From: JBFMCT01 sp046565765
GTDB lineage: Bacteria; Actinomycetota; Acidimicrobiia; Acidimicrobiales; AC-14
Length of the DNA: 64,000 nucleotides
Assembly: GCA_046565765.1 (NCBI GenBank)
Contig: JBKHXX010000093.1
Location: forward strand, 1-64,000
Direction: 5' to 3'
How positions within the stretch are numbered: the stretch's first letter is position 1; each line of letters opens with the position of its first letter. A model generated the notes under the pieces. The model was not told where the DNA came from and did no database searches. It worked only from the letters and a program-made list of their open reading frames with translations. This document shows positions 25,397 to 33,094 of the stretch, piece by piece. The position numbers were made by a program, and so were the translations under genes.

Positions 25397-26052
25397 GGCC
25401 GGCCGGCCTCTGCGTTCGGGCCACGCAGGCCGGCCTCTGCGTTCGGGCCACGCAGGCCGGCGGAGAGGGCCAGGGTCACCGACCCGTTGGCCACCGCGTA
25501 GGCCACCACCCGGGCCGTCTCAGGCGAGACCGCCACCGACGCGAACCCCTCCCCCGCTTCCACCACCAGCGCGTCGACCGCCACCGCCAAGGTGGGGTCG
25601 CCGTCGAGGGTCACCAGGACGTCCACCACGTCGCCGACGCGCAGTGTGGGCGCCACCCCGTCGGCCGGCACGGCCACCGCCCGGGCACCGGCAGGCAGGA
25701 GGGCGGCCGCACCGCTCAGCCCTTCGGGGGCGAGATGACCCTGCAGCACCGCCTGGCCGGGCAGCAGGGGGACCGCGGGGGCACGGCCCCGCACGTCGTC
25801 GACCGAGCCGACGGCACCGGCGGGGAGGAACGTGGCGGGGAGGGAGCGGACCTCGAGGTCGGCGGCGGCCAGGGCGGTCCCCCGCTCCACCGGCCGAGCG
25901 GCTACCACGACCGGTCGCAACGGCCCGTAGCGGGCGGCCAGGGCCGAGACCCGATTGAGGGCGCCCGCCACGACCAGGGCGGTGGCGAGGGCGAGGCCGG
26001 CCACGGCCAGCCAGAAGGCGAACGGGGTACGGGCGAGACGGGGAAGGCGCAC
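25339..26052 (-). CDS. SAF-domain protein (CpaB/RcpC-like)
   Basis: Exported or membrane-anchored protein of 237 residues. It has one N-terminal membrane segment (FWLAVAGLALATALVVAGAL), a SAF domain (VVVAARPVERGTALAAADLEVRSLP) and an RcpC-like beta domain (GDVVDVLVTLDGDPTLAV), as in Flp-pilus assembly protein CpaB. No other pilus genes are near, so it may be a stand-alone relative. The GTG at 26052 has a strong GGAGG four nt upstream. The C-terminus contains two copies of AGLRGPNAE made by a 27-bp tandem repeat and then runs through the 3' end of uppP. Confidence 0.75.
   Translation of the reverse strand: MRLPRLARTPFAFWLAVAGLALATALVVAGALNRVSALAARYGPLRPVVVAARPVERGTALAAADLEVRSLPATFLPAGAVGSVDDVRGRAPAVPLLPGQAVLQGHLAPEGLSGAAALLPAGARAVAVPADGVAPTLRVGDVVDVLVTLDGDPTLAVAVDALVVEAGEGFASVAVSPETARVVAYAVANGSVTLALSAGLRGPNAEAGLRGPNAEAGRPQRNLVASSPSTAAPAASR
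25401..25461. repeat. 27-bp tandem repeat, 2.3 copies
   Basis: Copy 1 is 25401-25427, copy 2 is 25428-25454 (identical), followed by 7 bp of a third copy. The unit is a multiple of three and adds nine residues per copy to the C-terminus of the SAF-domain protein. It begins 5 bp after the uppP stop. Confidence 0.9.
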
Positions 26053-26107
26053 AGGACCTCCTCGGGGCAAAGGGCACACGGAGGAGGAAGTGGCGACCGC
26101 CAGCCTA

Positions 26108-26127
26108 CCCGGGGCGGCCGCCCCGGG
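26108..26127. terminator. 20-bp perfect GC palindrome downstream of mtnP
   Basis: A perfect palindrome made only of G and C lies 20 bp past the mtnP stop and 56 bp before the SAF gene start. As RNA it would form a stem limited only by its tight turn. Terminator for mtnP is the simplest role; it has no T tract. Confidence 0.45.
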
Positions 26128-26146
26128 CACGGGCGCGGCCGCCCGG

Positions 26147-26950
26147 TCAGGCCCCGGGGTCGACGGTGCCGTCGGCGCAACCGCACGACGGCTCGGCGGG
26201 CACGGCGGGGATGGCCCGCACGAGCAGCCGCTGCACCTTTTCCACGTTCTCCCCCAGCACCCGCAGGACCATGTCCATGCTCACCGGCGCCACGCCCTCC
26301 ACCCCGGCCAGGCCCACGTCGTAGTCGGTGACCAGGGCCACGCCCGAGTAGCAGATGCCCAGCTCACGAGCCAGGACGCACTCGGGGTACTGGGTCATGT
26401 TCACCACGTCCCACCCCATGGCCGAGAACCACTTCGACTCGGCCCGCGTGGAGAACCGGGGGCCCTGGATGACCACCACCGTGCCGGCCGGGTGGGCCAC
26501 GATGCCCTCGGCCTGGGCCGCCTCGCCCACCACCGACCGCAGCTCCGGGCAGTAGGGGTCGGCGAAGGAGATGCAGTTGAGCAGGGGCCCGTCGAAGTAG
26601 GTGTCGCCCCGGCCCCGGGTCCGGTCGACGAGCTGGTCGCAGATGACGAACTCGCCCGGCTTGAGGCCAGGCTGGAGCGACCCCACGCTGCACGGTCCCA
26701 GCACGCGCCGCACGCCCAGCCGCCGCATGGCCCAGAGGTTGGCCCGGTAGTTGACCCGGTGCGCGGGGTACTCGTGGGCCACCCCGTGGCGGGGCAGGAA
26801 GGCCACCCGCCGGCCCCCGAGCTCCCCCACCGCCACCGGGGCCGACGGCGCGCCGTAGGGCGTCTGGACGGTCACCAGCTCGGGCGAGGAGAGGAAGCGG
26901 TAGAACCCCGAGCCGCCGAAGACGCCGATGTCAGCCTGCGGCAACCCCAT
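26147..26950 (-). CDS. mtnP: S-methyl-5'-thioadenosine phosphorylase
   Basis: Purine nucleoside phosphorylase family enzyme (267 residues), most like methylthioadenosine phosphorylase, which splits MTA with phosphate in methionine salvage. Visible are the phosphate-binding start IGVFGGSGFYRF, the phosphate/ribose stretch FLPRHGVAHEYPAHRVNYRANLWAM, the ribose/base region GPRFSTRAESKWF and VVNMTQYPECVLARELGICYSG, and a late Asp in VTDYD. Some relatives use inosine or guanosine, so substrate preference is not certain. The FmdB-like gene ends 18 bp upstream, suggesting co-transcription. Confidence 0.92.
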   Translation of the reverse strand: MGLPQADIGVFGGSGFYRFLSSPELVTVQTPYGAPSAPVAVGELGGRRVAFLPRHGVAHEYPAHRVNYRANLWAMRRLGVRRVLGPCSVGSLQPGLKPGEFVICDQLVDRTRGRGDTYFDGPLLNCISFADPYCPELRSVVGEAAQAEGIVAHPAGTVVVIQGPRFSTRAESKWFSAMGWDVVNMTQYPECVLARELGICYSGVALVTDYDVGLAGVEGVAPVSMDMVLRVLGENVEKVQRLLVRAIPAVPAEPSCGCADGTVDPGA

Positions 26951-26968
26951 GGGGAGGCGACCGCCGGG

Positions 26969-27313
26969 TCAGGCGGTCTTGGCCGCGCCCGACGAGCTGG
27001 ACGACGGCTTGGCGTCGGACGACGCGGCCGCCGCCGGCTTTGCATCCCCCGTGGGCTTGGCCTCGGTGGCAGCGGGTTTGTCGCCCCCGGCATCGGCCTT
27101 CCCCGCCTTCTCCTTCTCCTTCTCCTTCTTGGCCGGCAGGCGGCTGTCGGTGCGGTAGAACCCGCTGCCCTTGAGGACGATGCCGATCGAGCCGAACACC
27201 TTGCGGAGCGGGCCGCCGCACGCCGGGCACTCGGTCAACGCCGCGTCCTTGAAGGACTGGGACACCTCCATGTGGTGGCCGCAGGCCTTGCAGGCGTACT
27301 CGTAGACGGGCAT
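26969..27313 (-). CDS. FmdB-type zinc ribbon protein
   Basis: Small protein of 114 residues with an N-terminal FmdB/regulatory zinc ribbon: MPVYEYACKACGHHMEV and ECPACGGPLRKVF give two C-x2-C pairs for one zinc. A charged Lys/Glu-rich run and a low-complexity Ala/Ser/Lys tail follow. Members are called regulatory from the formamidase operon but function is generally unknown. It is divergent from the diguanylate cyclase across 77 bp. Confidence 0.85.
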   Translation of the reverse strand: MPVYEYACKACGHHMEVSQSFKDAALTECPACGGPLRKVFGSIGIVLKGSGFYRTDSRLPAKKEKEKEKAGKADAGGDKPAATEAKPTGDAKPAAAASSDAKPSSSSSGAAKTA

Positions 27314-27390
27314 TGCGATCCTCCGACCAGCAGAACCGGGCGCCGACGGACGGCCGCGCCCCGACTGTCACTGTACCCGTCACTCCTAAC

Positions 27391-28515
27391 ATGACCACGG
27401 TGGAGCCCATTCCCTCCGACCTGAGCCTGGAGCGGCTGTGGGCTCGCCTCCAAGAGGTGGAGGCCACCGTCCACGCCCTCGAGTCCCGGGTCCGGGACCT
27501 GGAGCAGGCCGGCACCGAGTTCCGCCGGGCCCTCAACCGCCTGGGCGACGCACTCGGGAGCACCCACGACCGTCCCGCCATGCTGAGCGCCGTGCTCGAG
27601 ACCTGCGCCCTGTACGTGCGGGCGTCGGCGGCCGTGTTCTACGGGCTCATCCCCGGCGTCAACCGGCTCCGGCCTCTCACCACCACCGGCACCTCGCCCG
27701 TGGCCGAGTTGCCCCTCGGCGAGGGGGTGGCGGGTCGGGCGGCCGGGTCCGGCACGGTGGCGGTATGGCCGGGGGACGCCGACGCCGCCCCCTCCCCCCT
27801 GGAGCCGCCCGTGCAGGTGAGCGGGGTGGCCCTGCCGATCCGGGCGGGGAACCACCTGTTCGGGGTGCTCGCCCTCTACGACCGCCTCGACGACCGGCCC
27901 TTCTCGGCCGAGGACGTCGACGCCCTCGTCACGCTCGTCCGCCAGGTGGAGCCCGCCATCGAGAACACGTTCCTGTTCGAGGAGGCGGCCCGCCTGTCGA
28001 TCACCGACGGCCTGACCAGCCTCTGGAACCGCCGCCACTTCGACCTGCGCCTTGCCGCCGAGCAGCAGCGCGGCGTCCGCTTCGGGGACCCCTTCTCGGT
28101 GCTGCTCGTGGACCTCGACGACCTCAAGGCCATCAACGACGGCCACGGCCACCAGGCGGGCGACGCCGTGCTCATCGAGCTGGCCCACCGGCTGGCCGGC
28201 GGCGTGCGCGACGTCGACCTGGTCGCCCGCTACGGCGGCGACGAGTTCGCCCTGATCCTGCCCAACACCGGCCTGCCCGGGGCGGTGCTGCTGGCCGAGA
28301 AGCTCATGGCCGCGGTCCGGGCCGAGCCGTTCCCGTTGAAGGACGAGGAGCCGGTGGAGGTGACGGTGTCGATGGGGGTCGCCACCTACCCCGACCACGG
28401 CCGCACCGGCCGCGAGCTCATGGCCGCGGCCGACGAGGCGATGTACCGGGCGAAGGCTGCGGGTAAGGATCGGGTCGAAGAGGCCCGGCCGAGAGATGGG
28501 ACCGCAGACCAATGA
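27391..28515 (+). CDS. GAF-domain diguanylate cyclase
   Basis: Cytoplasmic enzyme of 374 residues making cyclic di-GMP from two GTP. Layout: N-terminal coiled coil (residues about 10-50, LQEVEATVHALESRVRDLEQ), a GAF sensor domain (about 55-200), then a GGDEF domain with intact RYGGDEFALILP (motif at residue 282). An RDVD five residues before the motif is a proper inhibitory I-site, so product feedback is expected. The ATG at 27391 lies soon after a GTACCCGT stretch and has no clear Shine-Dalgarno. It overlaps galU by 4 bp (ATGA), linking c-di-GMP with nucleotide-sugar supply. Confidence 0.92.
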   Translation: MTTVEPIPSDLSLERLWARLQEVEATVHALESRVRDLEQAGTEFRRALNRLGDALGSTHDRPAMLSAVLETCALYVRASAAVFYGLIPGVNRLRPLTTTGTSPVAELPLGEGVAGRAAGSGTVAVWPGDADAAPSPLEPPVQVSGVALPIRAGNHLFGVLALYDRLDDRPFSAEDVDALVTLVRQVEPAIENTFLFEEAARLSITDGLTSLWNRRHFDLRLAAEQQRGVRFGDPFSVLLVDLDDLKAINDGHGHQAGDAVLIELAHRLAGGVRDVDLVARYGGDEFALILPNTGLPGAVLLAEKLMAAVRAEPFPLKDEEPVEVTVSMGVATYPDHGRTGRELMAAADEAMYRAKAAGKDRVEEARPRDGTADQ

Positions 28516-29396
28516 GCAAAAGGATCCGTAAGGCAGTCATCCCGGCGGCGGGGAAGGGAACGCGGTTCCTGCCCGCCACCAAGTCCCAGCCCAAGGAGAT
28601 GCTGCCCATCGTCGACAAGCCGGCGATCCAGTTCGTCGTGGAGGAGGCGGTCCGGGCCGGGATCCGCGACATCCTCGTCATCACCGGCCAGGGCAAGAAG
28701 ACGCTCGAGGACCACTTCGACCGGTCGTTCGACCTCGAGGCCACCCTCGAGGCGTCCGGCAAGTTCGACATGCTCAAGGAGGTCAGGGCCATCGCCGACA
28801 TGGCCGACATCCACTACGTCCGCCAGGGGGAGGCCCGGGGCCTCGGCCACGCCGTCTCGGTCGCCCGCCAGCACGTGGGCGACGAGCCCTTCGCCGTCAT
28901 GCTGGGCGACGACATCATGATCGAGTCGGCCGGCGTGCTCGAGGGCATGCTCGACGTGCACCAGCGGTACGGGTGCTCCGTCGTGGCCCTCAAGCAGGTC
29001 ACCCGCAAGGAGATCTCCGCGTACGGCTGCGCCACGCCCGAGCCGATGGAGGACAACCTGGTCCTCATCAAGGACATCGTGGAGAAGCCCAAGGCCGACG
29101 AGGCCCCCTCCACCCTGGCCGTCATGGGGCGCTACATCCTCACGCCCGAGATCTTCGACGTCCTCGACCGCACCGAGCCGGGAGCGGGCGGGGAGATCCA
29201 GATCACCGACGCCATCAAGACGTTGAGCGAGGACCAGCCGGTCTACGGCTACGTGTTCGAGCACGGTCGCTACGACGCCGGCGACAAGCTCGACTACCTG
29301 CGGGCCACGGTCGAGCTGGCCCTCGACCGCGAGGACCTCGGTCCCGCCTTCCAGGAGGTCCTGGTCGACATCGTCAAGCGCAGGAACCTGCTGTAG
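28512..29396 (+). CDS. galU: UTP--glucose-1-phosphate uridylyltransferase
   Basis: Nucleotidyltransferase of 294 residues making UDP-glucose for cell-wall glycans, exopolysaccharide and trehalose. The N-terminal nucleotide-binding motif IPAAGKGTRFLPATKSQPKEMLPI, the VEEAVRAGI helix, GEARGLGHAVSVA and GDDIMIES are all intact. It is translationally coupled to the diguanylate cyclase upstream (ATGA) and followed directly by moeA. Confidence 0.96.
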   Translation: MSKRIRKAVIPAAGKGTRFLPATKSQPKEMLPIVDKPAIQFVVEEAVRAGIRDILVITGQGKKTLEDHFDRSFDLEATLEASGKFDMLKEVRAIADMADIHYVRQGEARGLGHAVSVARQHVGDEPFAVMLGDDIMIESAGVLEGMLDVHQRYGCSVVALKQVTRKEISAYGCATPEPMEDNLVLIKDIVEKPKADEAPSTLAVMGRYILTPEIFDVLDRTEPGAGGEIQITDAIKTLSEDQPVYGYVFEHGRYDAGDKLDYLRATVELALDREDLGPAFQEVLVDIVKRRNLL

Positions 29397-29422
29397 CCGG
29401 CGACCTCACTCCGTTCGAGGAG

Positions 29423-30622
29423 GTGCGGGCCGCGATCCTGGCCGCCTGCGCGCCGCTTCCAGTGGTGGAGGTCCCACTCGCCGTCGCCCTCGGGTGCGTG
29501 GCCGCCGCCCCCGTCCGCGCCCCCGCCGACGTGCCGGCGTGGGCCAACTCGGCCATGGACGGCTACGCCGTCCGTTCCGCCGACACGGTGGCCCCACCCG
29601 TGCACCTGGACGTGCTCGGCGTGCTGCCGGCGGGGGCGGCGCCCGATCCCGGCCGCCCGGTCGGCCCGGGCCAGGCCATCCGGATCATGACCGGCGCACC
29701 CCTGCCCCCGGGCGCCGACGCGGTGGTGATGGTCGAGCGAACGTCGACGGTGGCCGGGGAGGCCGGCGTCCTCGTGCAGGCCGCGGTCGGCGTGGGCGAG
29801 AACGTGCGCGAACCGGGAAGCGACCTGCGGGCAGGGCAGGAGGTCGTGGCCGCGGGGGCCGAGCTGACCCCCGCTCTCCTCGGTGTGCTGGCCAGCGTGG
29901 GACAGGCCGAGGCCAGCGTGCACCGCCGGCCCGCGGTGGGGGTGCTGTCGACCGGCGACGAGCTGGTCGAGGGCCGCGCCCCCCTGCGCCCGGGCCAGAT
30001 CTACGACAGCAACCGCCCCATGCTGCTCGGTCTGGTCGCCGAGGCGGCCGGCACCCCCGTCGACCTCGGGCGGGCGCCCGACGACCCGGCAGCTATCGCC
30101 GCCACCCTCGACGCCGCCCTCGACCGCTGTGACGCCGTGCTGCTCACCGGAGGCGTGAGCATGGGGGACTTCGACTTCGTAGGCGCCGTGTTCGCCGGCC
30201 TGGGGACGGCCCGGGAGTGGAAGATCGCCATCAAGCCGGGCAAGCCGCTGGCCTGGGGGGTGCTGCGGGGCCGGCCCGTCCTCGGCCTCCCCGGCAACCC
30301 GGTGTCGGCGGCGGTCTCGTTCGAGCTGTTCGGCCGTCCTGCGCTGCGCCGCCTCCAGGGCCACCCCGATCCCATCCGCAGGCCACTGCCCGCCGTCGCC
30401 GACGAGCCGTTCCTCCGCCGCCGGGACGGAAAGCTGCACCTGGTACGGGTCGTTGCCACCTTCGACGGAACAGACGGCCGGCTCCACGTGCGCTCGGCCG
30501 GAGGGCAGGGATCCCACATGCTGGGCGCCCTGGCCGCGGGCAACGCCCTCGCCCTGCTGCCCGACGGGAACGGGGTCGCCGCCGGGGACCCGGTCGAGGT
30601 CCTCCGGCTCGGCCCAGGGTGA
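29423..30622 (+). CDS. moeA: molybdopterin molybdenumtransferase
   Basis: Inserts molybdate into adenylated molybdopterin, a late step of molybdenum cofactor synthesis. The protein (399 residues from this start) shows DVPAWANSAMDGYAVR, the MoCF-binding domain with STGDELV and LTGGVSMGDFDFV, and the LPGNPVSAAVSFELF motif. The start is a problem. Homology seems to begin eight or more residues before the GTG at 29423 (LTPFEEVRAAIL), yet there is no ATG, GTG or TTG in frame between the galU stop and 29423; the frame meets galU at a GTA. Use of a non-standard start or of 29423 are the options. Confidence 0.9.
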   Translation: MRAAILAACAPLPVVEVPLAVALGCVAAAPVRAPADVPAWANSAMDGYAVRSADTVAPPVHLDVLGVLPAGAAPDPGRPVGPGQAIRIMTGAPLPPGADAVVMVERTSTVAGEAGVLVQAAVGVGENVREPGSDLRAGQEVVAAGAELTPALLGVLASVGQAEASVHRRPAVGVLSTGDELVEGRAPLRPGQIYDSNRPMLLGLVAEAAGTPVDLGRAPDDPAAIAATLDAALDRCDAVLLTGGVSMGDFDFVGAVFAGLGTAREWKIAIKPGKPLAWGVLRGRPVLGLPGNPVSAAVSFELFGRPALRRLQGHPDPIRRPLPAVADEPFLRRRDGKLHLVRVVATFDGTDGRLHVRSAGGQGSHMLGALAAGNALALLPDGNGVAAGDPVEVLRLGPG

Positions 30623-30639
30623 CCGGCTCCCTGTCGCTC

Positions 30640-30645
30640 TAGACT
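30640..30645 (+). promoter_or_regulatory. -10 element of moaC (near-leaderless)
   Basis: TAGACT ends 7 nt before the moaC ATG in the 30-bp gap after moeA. No Shine-Dalgarno is present, so moaC may have its own leaderless transcript. Confidence 0.45.
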
Positions 30646-30652
30646 CGGGTGC

Positions 30653-31135
30653 ATGAGCGAGCGGGGTTTGACGCACCTGGACCCACTGGGCCGGGCCCGG
30701 ATGGTCGATGTCACCCCGAAGGAGGCCACCCACCGGCGGGCCCTGGCCCGCTGCAAGGTCCTCATGAAGCCCGAGACCACCAACCTCATCGCCAGCAACG
30801 CCATCAGCAAGGGTGACGTGCTGGCCGTGGCCCGGGTGGCGGGCATCCAGGCGGCCAAGCAGGCCGCCCACCTCATCCCCCTGTGCCACCCGCTGCTCGT
30901 CGGATCGGTCTTCGTGAGCTTCACCATCGGCGACGACTGCGTCGAGGTGGAGGCCCAGGTCGAAACGGTGGACCGCACCGGGGTGGAGATGGAGGCCATG
31001 ACAGCCTGCGCCGTCGCCGCCCTCACCGTCTACGACATGTGCAAATCCGCCGACCGGTCGATCAGCATCACTGACCTGGCCTTATGGGAGAAGACGGGCG
31101 GTCGCTCGGGCACCTACCGGCGCCCCGCCGAGTGA
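30653..31135 (+). CDS. moaC: cyclic pyranopterin monophosphate synthase
   Basis: MoaC (160 residues) acts with MoaA in the first step of molybdenum cofactor synthesis, forming cyclic pyranopterin monophosphate. Family stretches are MVDVTPKEATHRRALA, KQAAHLIPLCHPL, VETVDRTGVEMEAMTACAVAALTVYDMCK and the closing LWEKTGGRSGTYRR. Length is normal. It sits 30 bp after moeA; the other mo genes are not in the window. A TAGACT box 7 nt before the ATG suggests an own promoter. Confidence 0.97.
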   Translation: MSERGLTHLDPLGRARMVDVTPKEATHRRALARCKVLMKPETTNLIASNAISKGDVLAVARVAGIQAAKQAAHLIPLCHPLLVGSVFVSFTIGDDCVEVEAQVETVDRTGVEMEAMTACAVAALTVYDMCKSADRSISITDLALWEKTGGRSGTYRRPAE

Positions 31136-31271
31136 GGTTTGCCGGCTGCGGGGGTTGCCCGGAGCGCCCCGCGTCGACTAGGAAGGGGGCCGGCGGCACT
31201 TCCCCCGACCATCCGCGAACGCCAGCAGCTGCTGTTGTACGGTTGCCACAGATAAAGGAGCGTCGAGGAGC

Positions 31272-31874
31272 GTGACGTTGGTTCTGCTGATCCTCGCCGT
31301 CATCTGGGCTGCGGTTCTCATCCCACCGTTCCTTCGTGCTCGTGCCGAGGGCCGCCCGGCTGACTCGATAACCGACTTCCACCGCCAGCTTTCCGTGCTG
31401 CGCCGCACCGGCCCCCGCCTGGGCCAGAGCGACTGGTCGTCCGAGGGTCCCTACTCCAGCCGCTCCGTCGCCACCGTGGGCGCCACCCGGTCCGCCTTTG
31501 CCGGGCCCGTCGCCCGTCCCGCCTTCGCCGGCCCGGCCCGATCGTCGGTCGCCATCGCCCGCCGCAGCGCCCGCCGGCGCCGCCGCGACATCCTGATGAC
31601 CCTCCTCGTCGCCGCCGGCACCACCCTTGTCCTCGGCGCCATCCCGGCCCTGCGCATGCTGTGGCTCGTGCACGTGGCTGCCGACGTCCTGCTGTTCGGC
31701 TACGTCGCCCTGCTCATCCGCCAGCGCAACCTGGCCACCGAGCGGGAGCTGAAGGTCCGCCTGCTCCCCACCGCCCGCCGCCACGAGGCCCGCCTCGAGG
31801 CCGAGGGCCGCTGGGTCGACGCCGAGGGCGGCTGGCTCACCGAGCCCCCGCTGCTCCACCAGTCGGCCACCTAG
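31272..31874 (+). CDS. membrane protein of unknown function
   Basis: Protein of 200 residues with an N-terminal helix (LVLLILAVIWAAVLIPPFL), a basic Ser/Arg/Ala-rich stretch, and a helical hairpin (ILMTLLVAAGTTLVLGAIPAL, LVHVAADVLLFGYVALLI), then a cytoplasmic tail rich in Arg and Glu. The PPFLRARAEGRPADSI opening recurs in actinobacterial unknowns as far as I recall. The GTG start follows AAGGAG and GAGGAG sequences. The 136 bp before it, after moaC, hold no clear gene. It is followed by the translin-family gene. Confidence 0.78.
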   Translation: MTLVLLILAVIWAAVLIPPFLRARAEGRPADSITDFHRQLSVLRRTGPRLGQSDWSSEGPYSSRSVATVGATRSAFAGPVARPAFAGPARSSVAIARRSARRRRRDILMTLLVAAGTTLVLGAIPALRMLWLVHVAADVLLFGYVALLIRQRNLATERELKVRLLPTARRHEARLEAEGRWVDAEGGWLTEPPLLHQSAT

Positions 31875-31891
31875 CACCCGAGCCCCTCCCC

Positions 31892-32530
31892 GTGGCCGTC
31901 GGCGACGTGGCGGAGAGCCTGCGCCGGCAGCTCGACGCCGCCCACGCCGCGCGGGAAACCGCCATCCCCGCTTGCCGGAGGACGATCCGGGCCTGCGGCA
32001 GCTCGATCCGGGCCGTCCACAACCTCGACCCCGACGGGGCGCTGGCGTTGGCCGACGAGGCCGAGAAGGCCCTGCGGGAGGCACAGGAGGCGTTGCGCCC
32101 GTTCCCGTCGCTGGCCGCCACCGGTCCCCTCCACGATGCGGAGAAGGAGTACGCCGAGGCCCGCATGACCGCTGCGCTGGTGGCGGGCGAGCCCCTACCC
32201 ACCTTCCAGGACCTCGACGTGGGGCCCGCGGCGTGGTTGGGCGGCCTCTCCGAGGCGGGCACCGAGCTCCGTCGCCACGTCCTCGACCGGCTGCGGGAGG
32301 GACGGCTCGAGGAGGCCGGCCGCCTCCTCACCGTCATGGACGACGTCTACGGGCTCCTCGTCTCCATGGACTACCCCGACGCCCTCACCGGCGGCCTCCG
32401 CCGCCACGTCGACGCCCTCCGGGCCGTCCTGGAACGCACCCGGGGCGACGTCACCACCACCGTCTTGCAGACCCGCCTCCAGGCCACCATCGAGGCCCAC
32501 CTGGGCCATCCACCGCCTCCGGTCGAGTAG
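31892..32530 (+). CDS. translin family protein
   Basis: All-helical protein of 212 residues resembling prokaryotic translin/TRAX family members, which bind nucleic acids and in archaea and eukaryotes form ring-shaped RNA-binding or nuclease assemblies. Diagnostic are the middle segment YAEARMTAALVAGEPLPTFQDL, the ELRRHVLDRLREGRLEEAGRLL helix pair and the C-terminal DYPDALTGGLRRHVDALRAV followed by ERTRGDVTT. The GTG at 31892 is 17 bp after the preceding stop; GTG 31907 is an alternative. Its TAG stop forms part of the tRNA -10 box. RNA targets are unknown; the tRNA neighbour may be accidental. Confidence 0.8.
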   Translation: MAVGDVAESLRRQLDAAHAARETAIPACRRTIRACGSSIRAVHNLDPDGALALADEAEKALREAQEALRPFPSLAATGPLHDAEKEYAEARMTAALVAGEPLPTFQDLDVGPAAWLGGLSEAGTELRRHVLDRLREGRLEEAGRLLTVMDDVYGLLVSMDYPDALTGGLRRHVDALRAVLERTRGDVTTTVLQTRLQATIEAHLGHPPPPVE

Positions 32531-32545
32531 CCTGGACGTCTCGCC

Positions 32546-32618
32546 GGGGGTGTAGCTCAGTTGGAAGAGCGCCACGTTCGCAACGTGGAAGTCGGCGGTT
32601 CGAGTCCGCTCACCTCCA
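32546..32618 (+). tRNA. tRNA-Ala (anticodon CGC)
   Basis: A complete cloverleaf: acceptor stem 32546-32552 with 32611-32617 (one G-U pair), D stem GCTC/GAGC, anticodon stem CCACG/CGTGG with loop TTCGCAA (anticodon CGC at 32579-32581), five-base variable loop, T stem GGCGG/CCGCT with loop TTCGAGT, discriminator A. CCA is not encoded. A TAGCCT at 32528-32533 is a likely -10 box, 12 nt upstream. Confidence 0.96.
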
Positions 32619-32641
32619 CTCGCCCGCTCTCTGCACCTCAC

Positions 32642-33088
32642 TCACAGGTCCTGCCATCGGGCCGCCGGCACCATTCTCGCCAGGTGCTTCGTATTGGTCG
32701 TCACCACGACCGTCTGGGGGTCGGACGGCATGAGACCGATGGCCTGGGCGGCGAGAAGAACGTCTCCGTCCAGGGCCGCATCTTCTGCCGCCGGCAAACC
32801 ACGTTGGCGAGCATCTGCCCAGAGCTCAGCAGCTCGCCGGAAGTGTGACGTTCGCAGAGGCTCATAATGAAAGCCTCGCCCGAGCTCGTCCAGGCGCCGG
32901 AGCCCGTTCGGCTTGTCGGCGCGCAGCAACTCGCGTCGCACTTCGTAGTCCGAGATCTCGGGCACGACGAGACGAGCGGCACCGGTCCCCAGGACATGGA
33001 AAGCCCACTCCCGGATCGCGCGCGCCTCACCCGAGCTCGTTGGATTGCTCAGTAGCCCGAGCGGGCCGCTATCGAGGACGAGGAGCAC
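32642..33088 (-). CDS. PIN-domain ribonuclease toxin (VapC-like)
   Basis: PIN-fold nuclease of 148 residues, probably the toxin of a toxin-antitoxin pair acting on RNA. Acidic metal-binding residues are seen at D6 (LVLDSGPLG), E44/E49 (PEISDYEVRREL) and D106/D108 (LDGDVLLAAQA), followed by the usual VVTTNTKHLARM near the end. It lies 6 bp downstream of the candidate antitoxin and 23 bp from the tRNA-Ala 3' end, facing it. It is less GC-rich than neighbours, consistent with acquisition, but no integrase or att repeat is visible. Confidence 0.85.
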   Translation of the reverse strand: MLLVLDSGPLGLLSNPTSSGEARAIREWAFHVLGTGAARLVVPEISDYEVRRELLRADKPNGLRRLDELGRGFHYEPLRTSHFRRAAELWADARQRGLPAAEDAALDGDVLLAAQAIGLMPSDPQTVVVTTNTKHLARMVPAARWQDL

Positions 33089-33094
33089 TTCAAT

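Noticed and set aside
27367..27383. GTCAC-N7-GTCAC before the diguanylate cyclase, similar to the proposed operator
   Set aside because: The spacing is 12 bp, not 11, and it lies 7 bp from the ATG, unlike the other sites.
32546..32641. tRNA-Ala as an integration site for an island with the toxin-antitoxin pair
   Set aside because: I found no integrase and no repeat of the tRNA 3' end elsewhere in the window.
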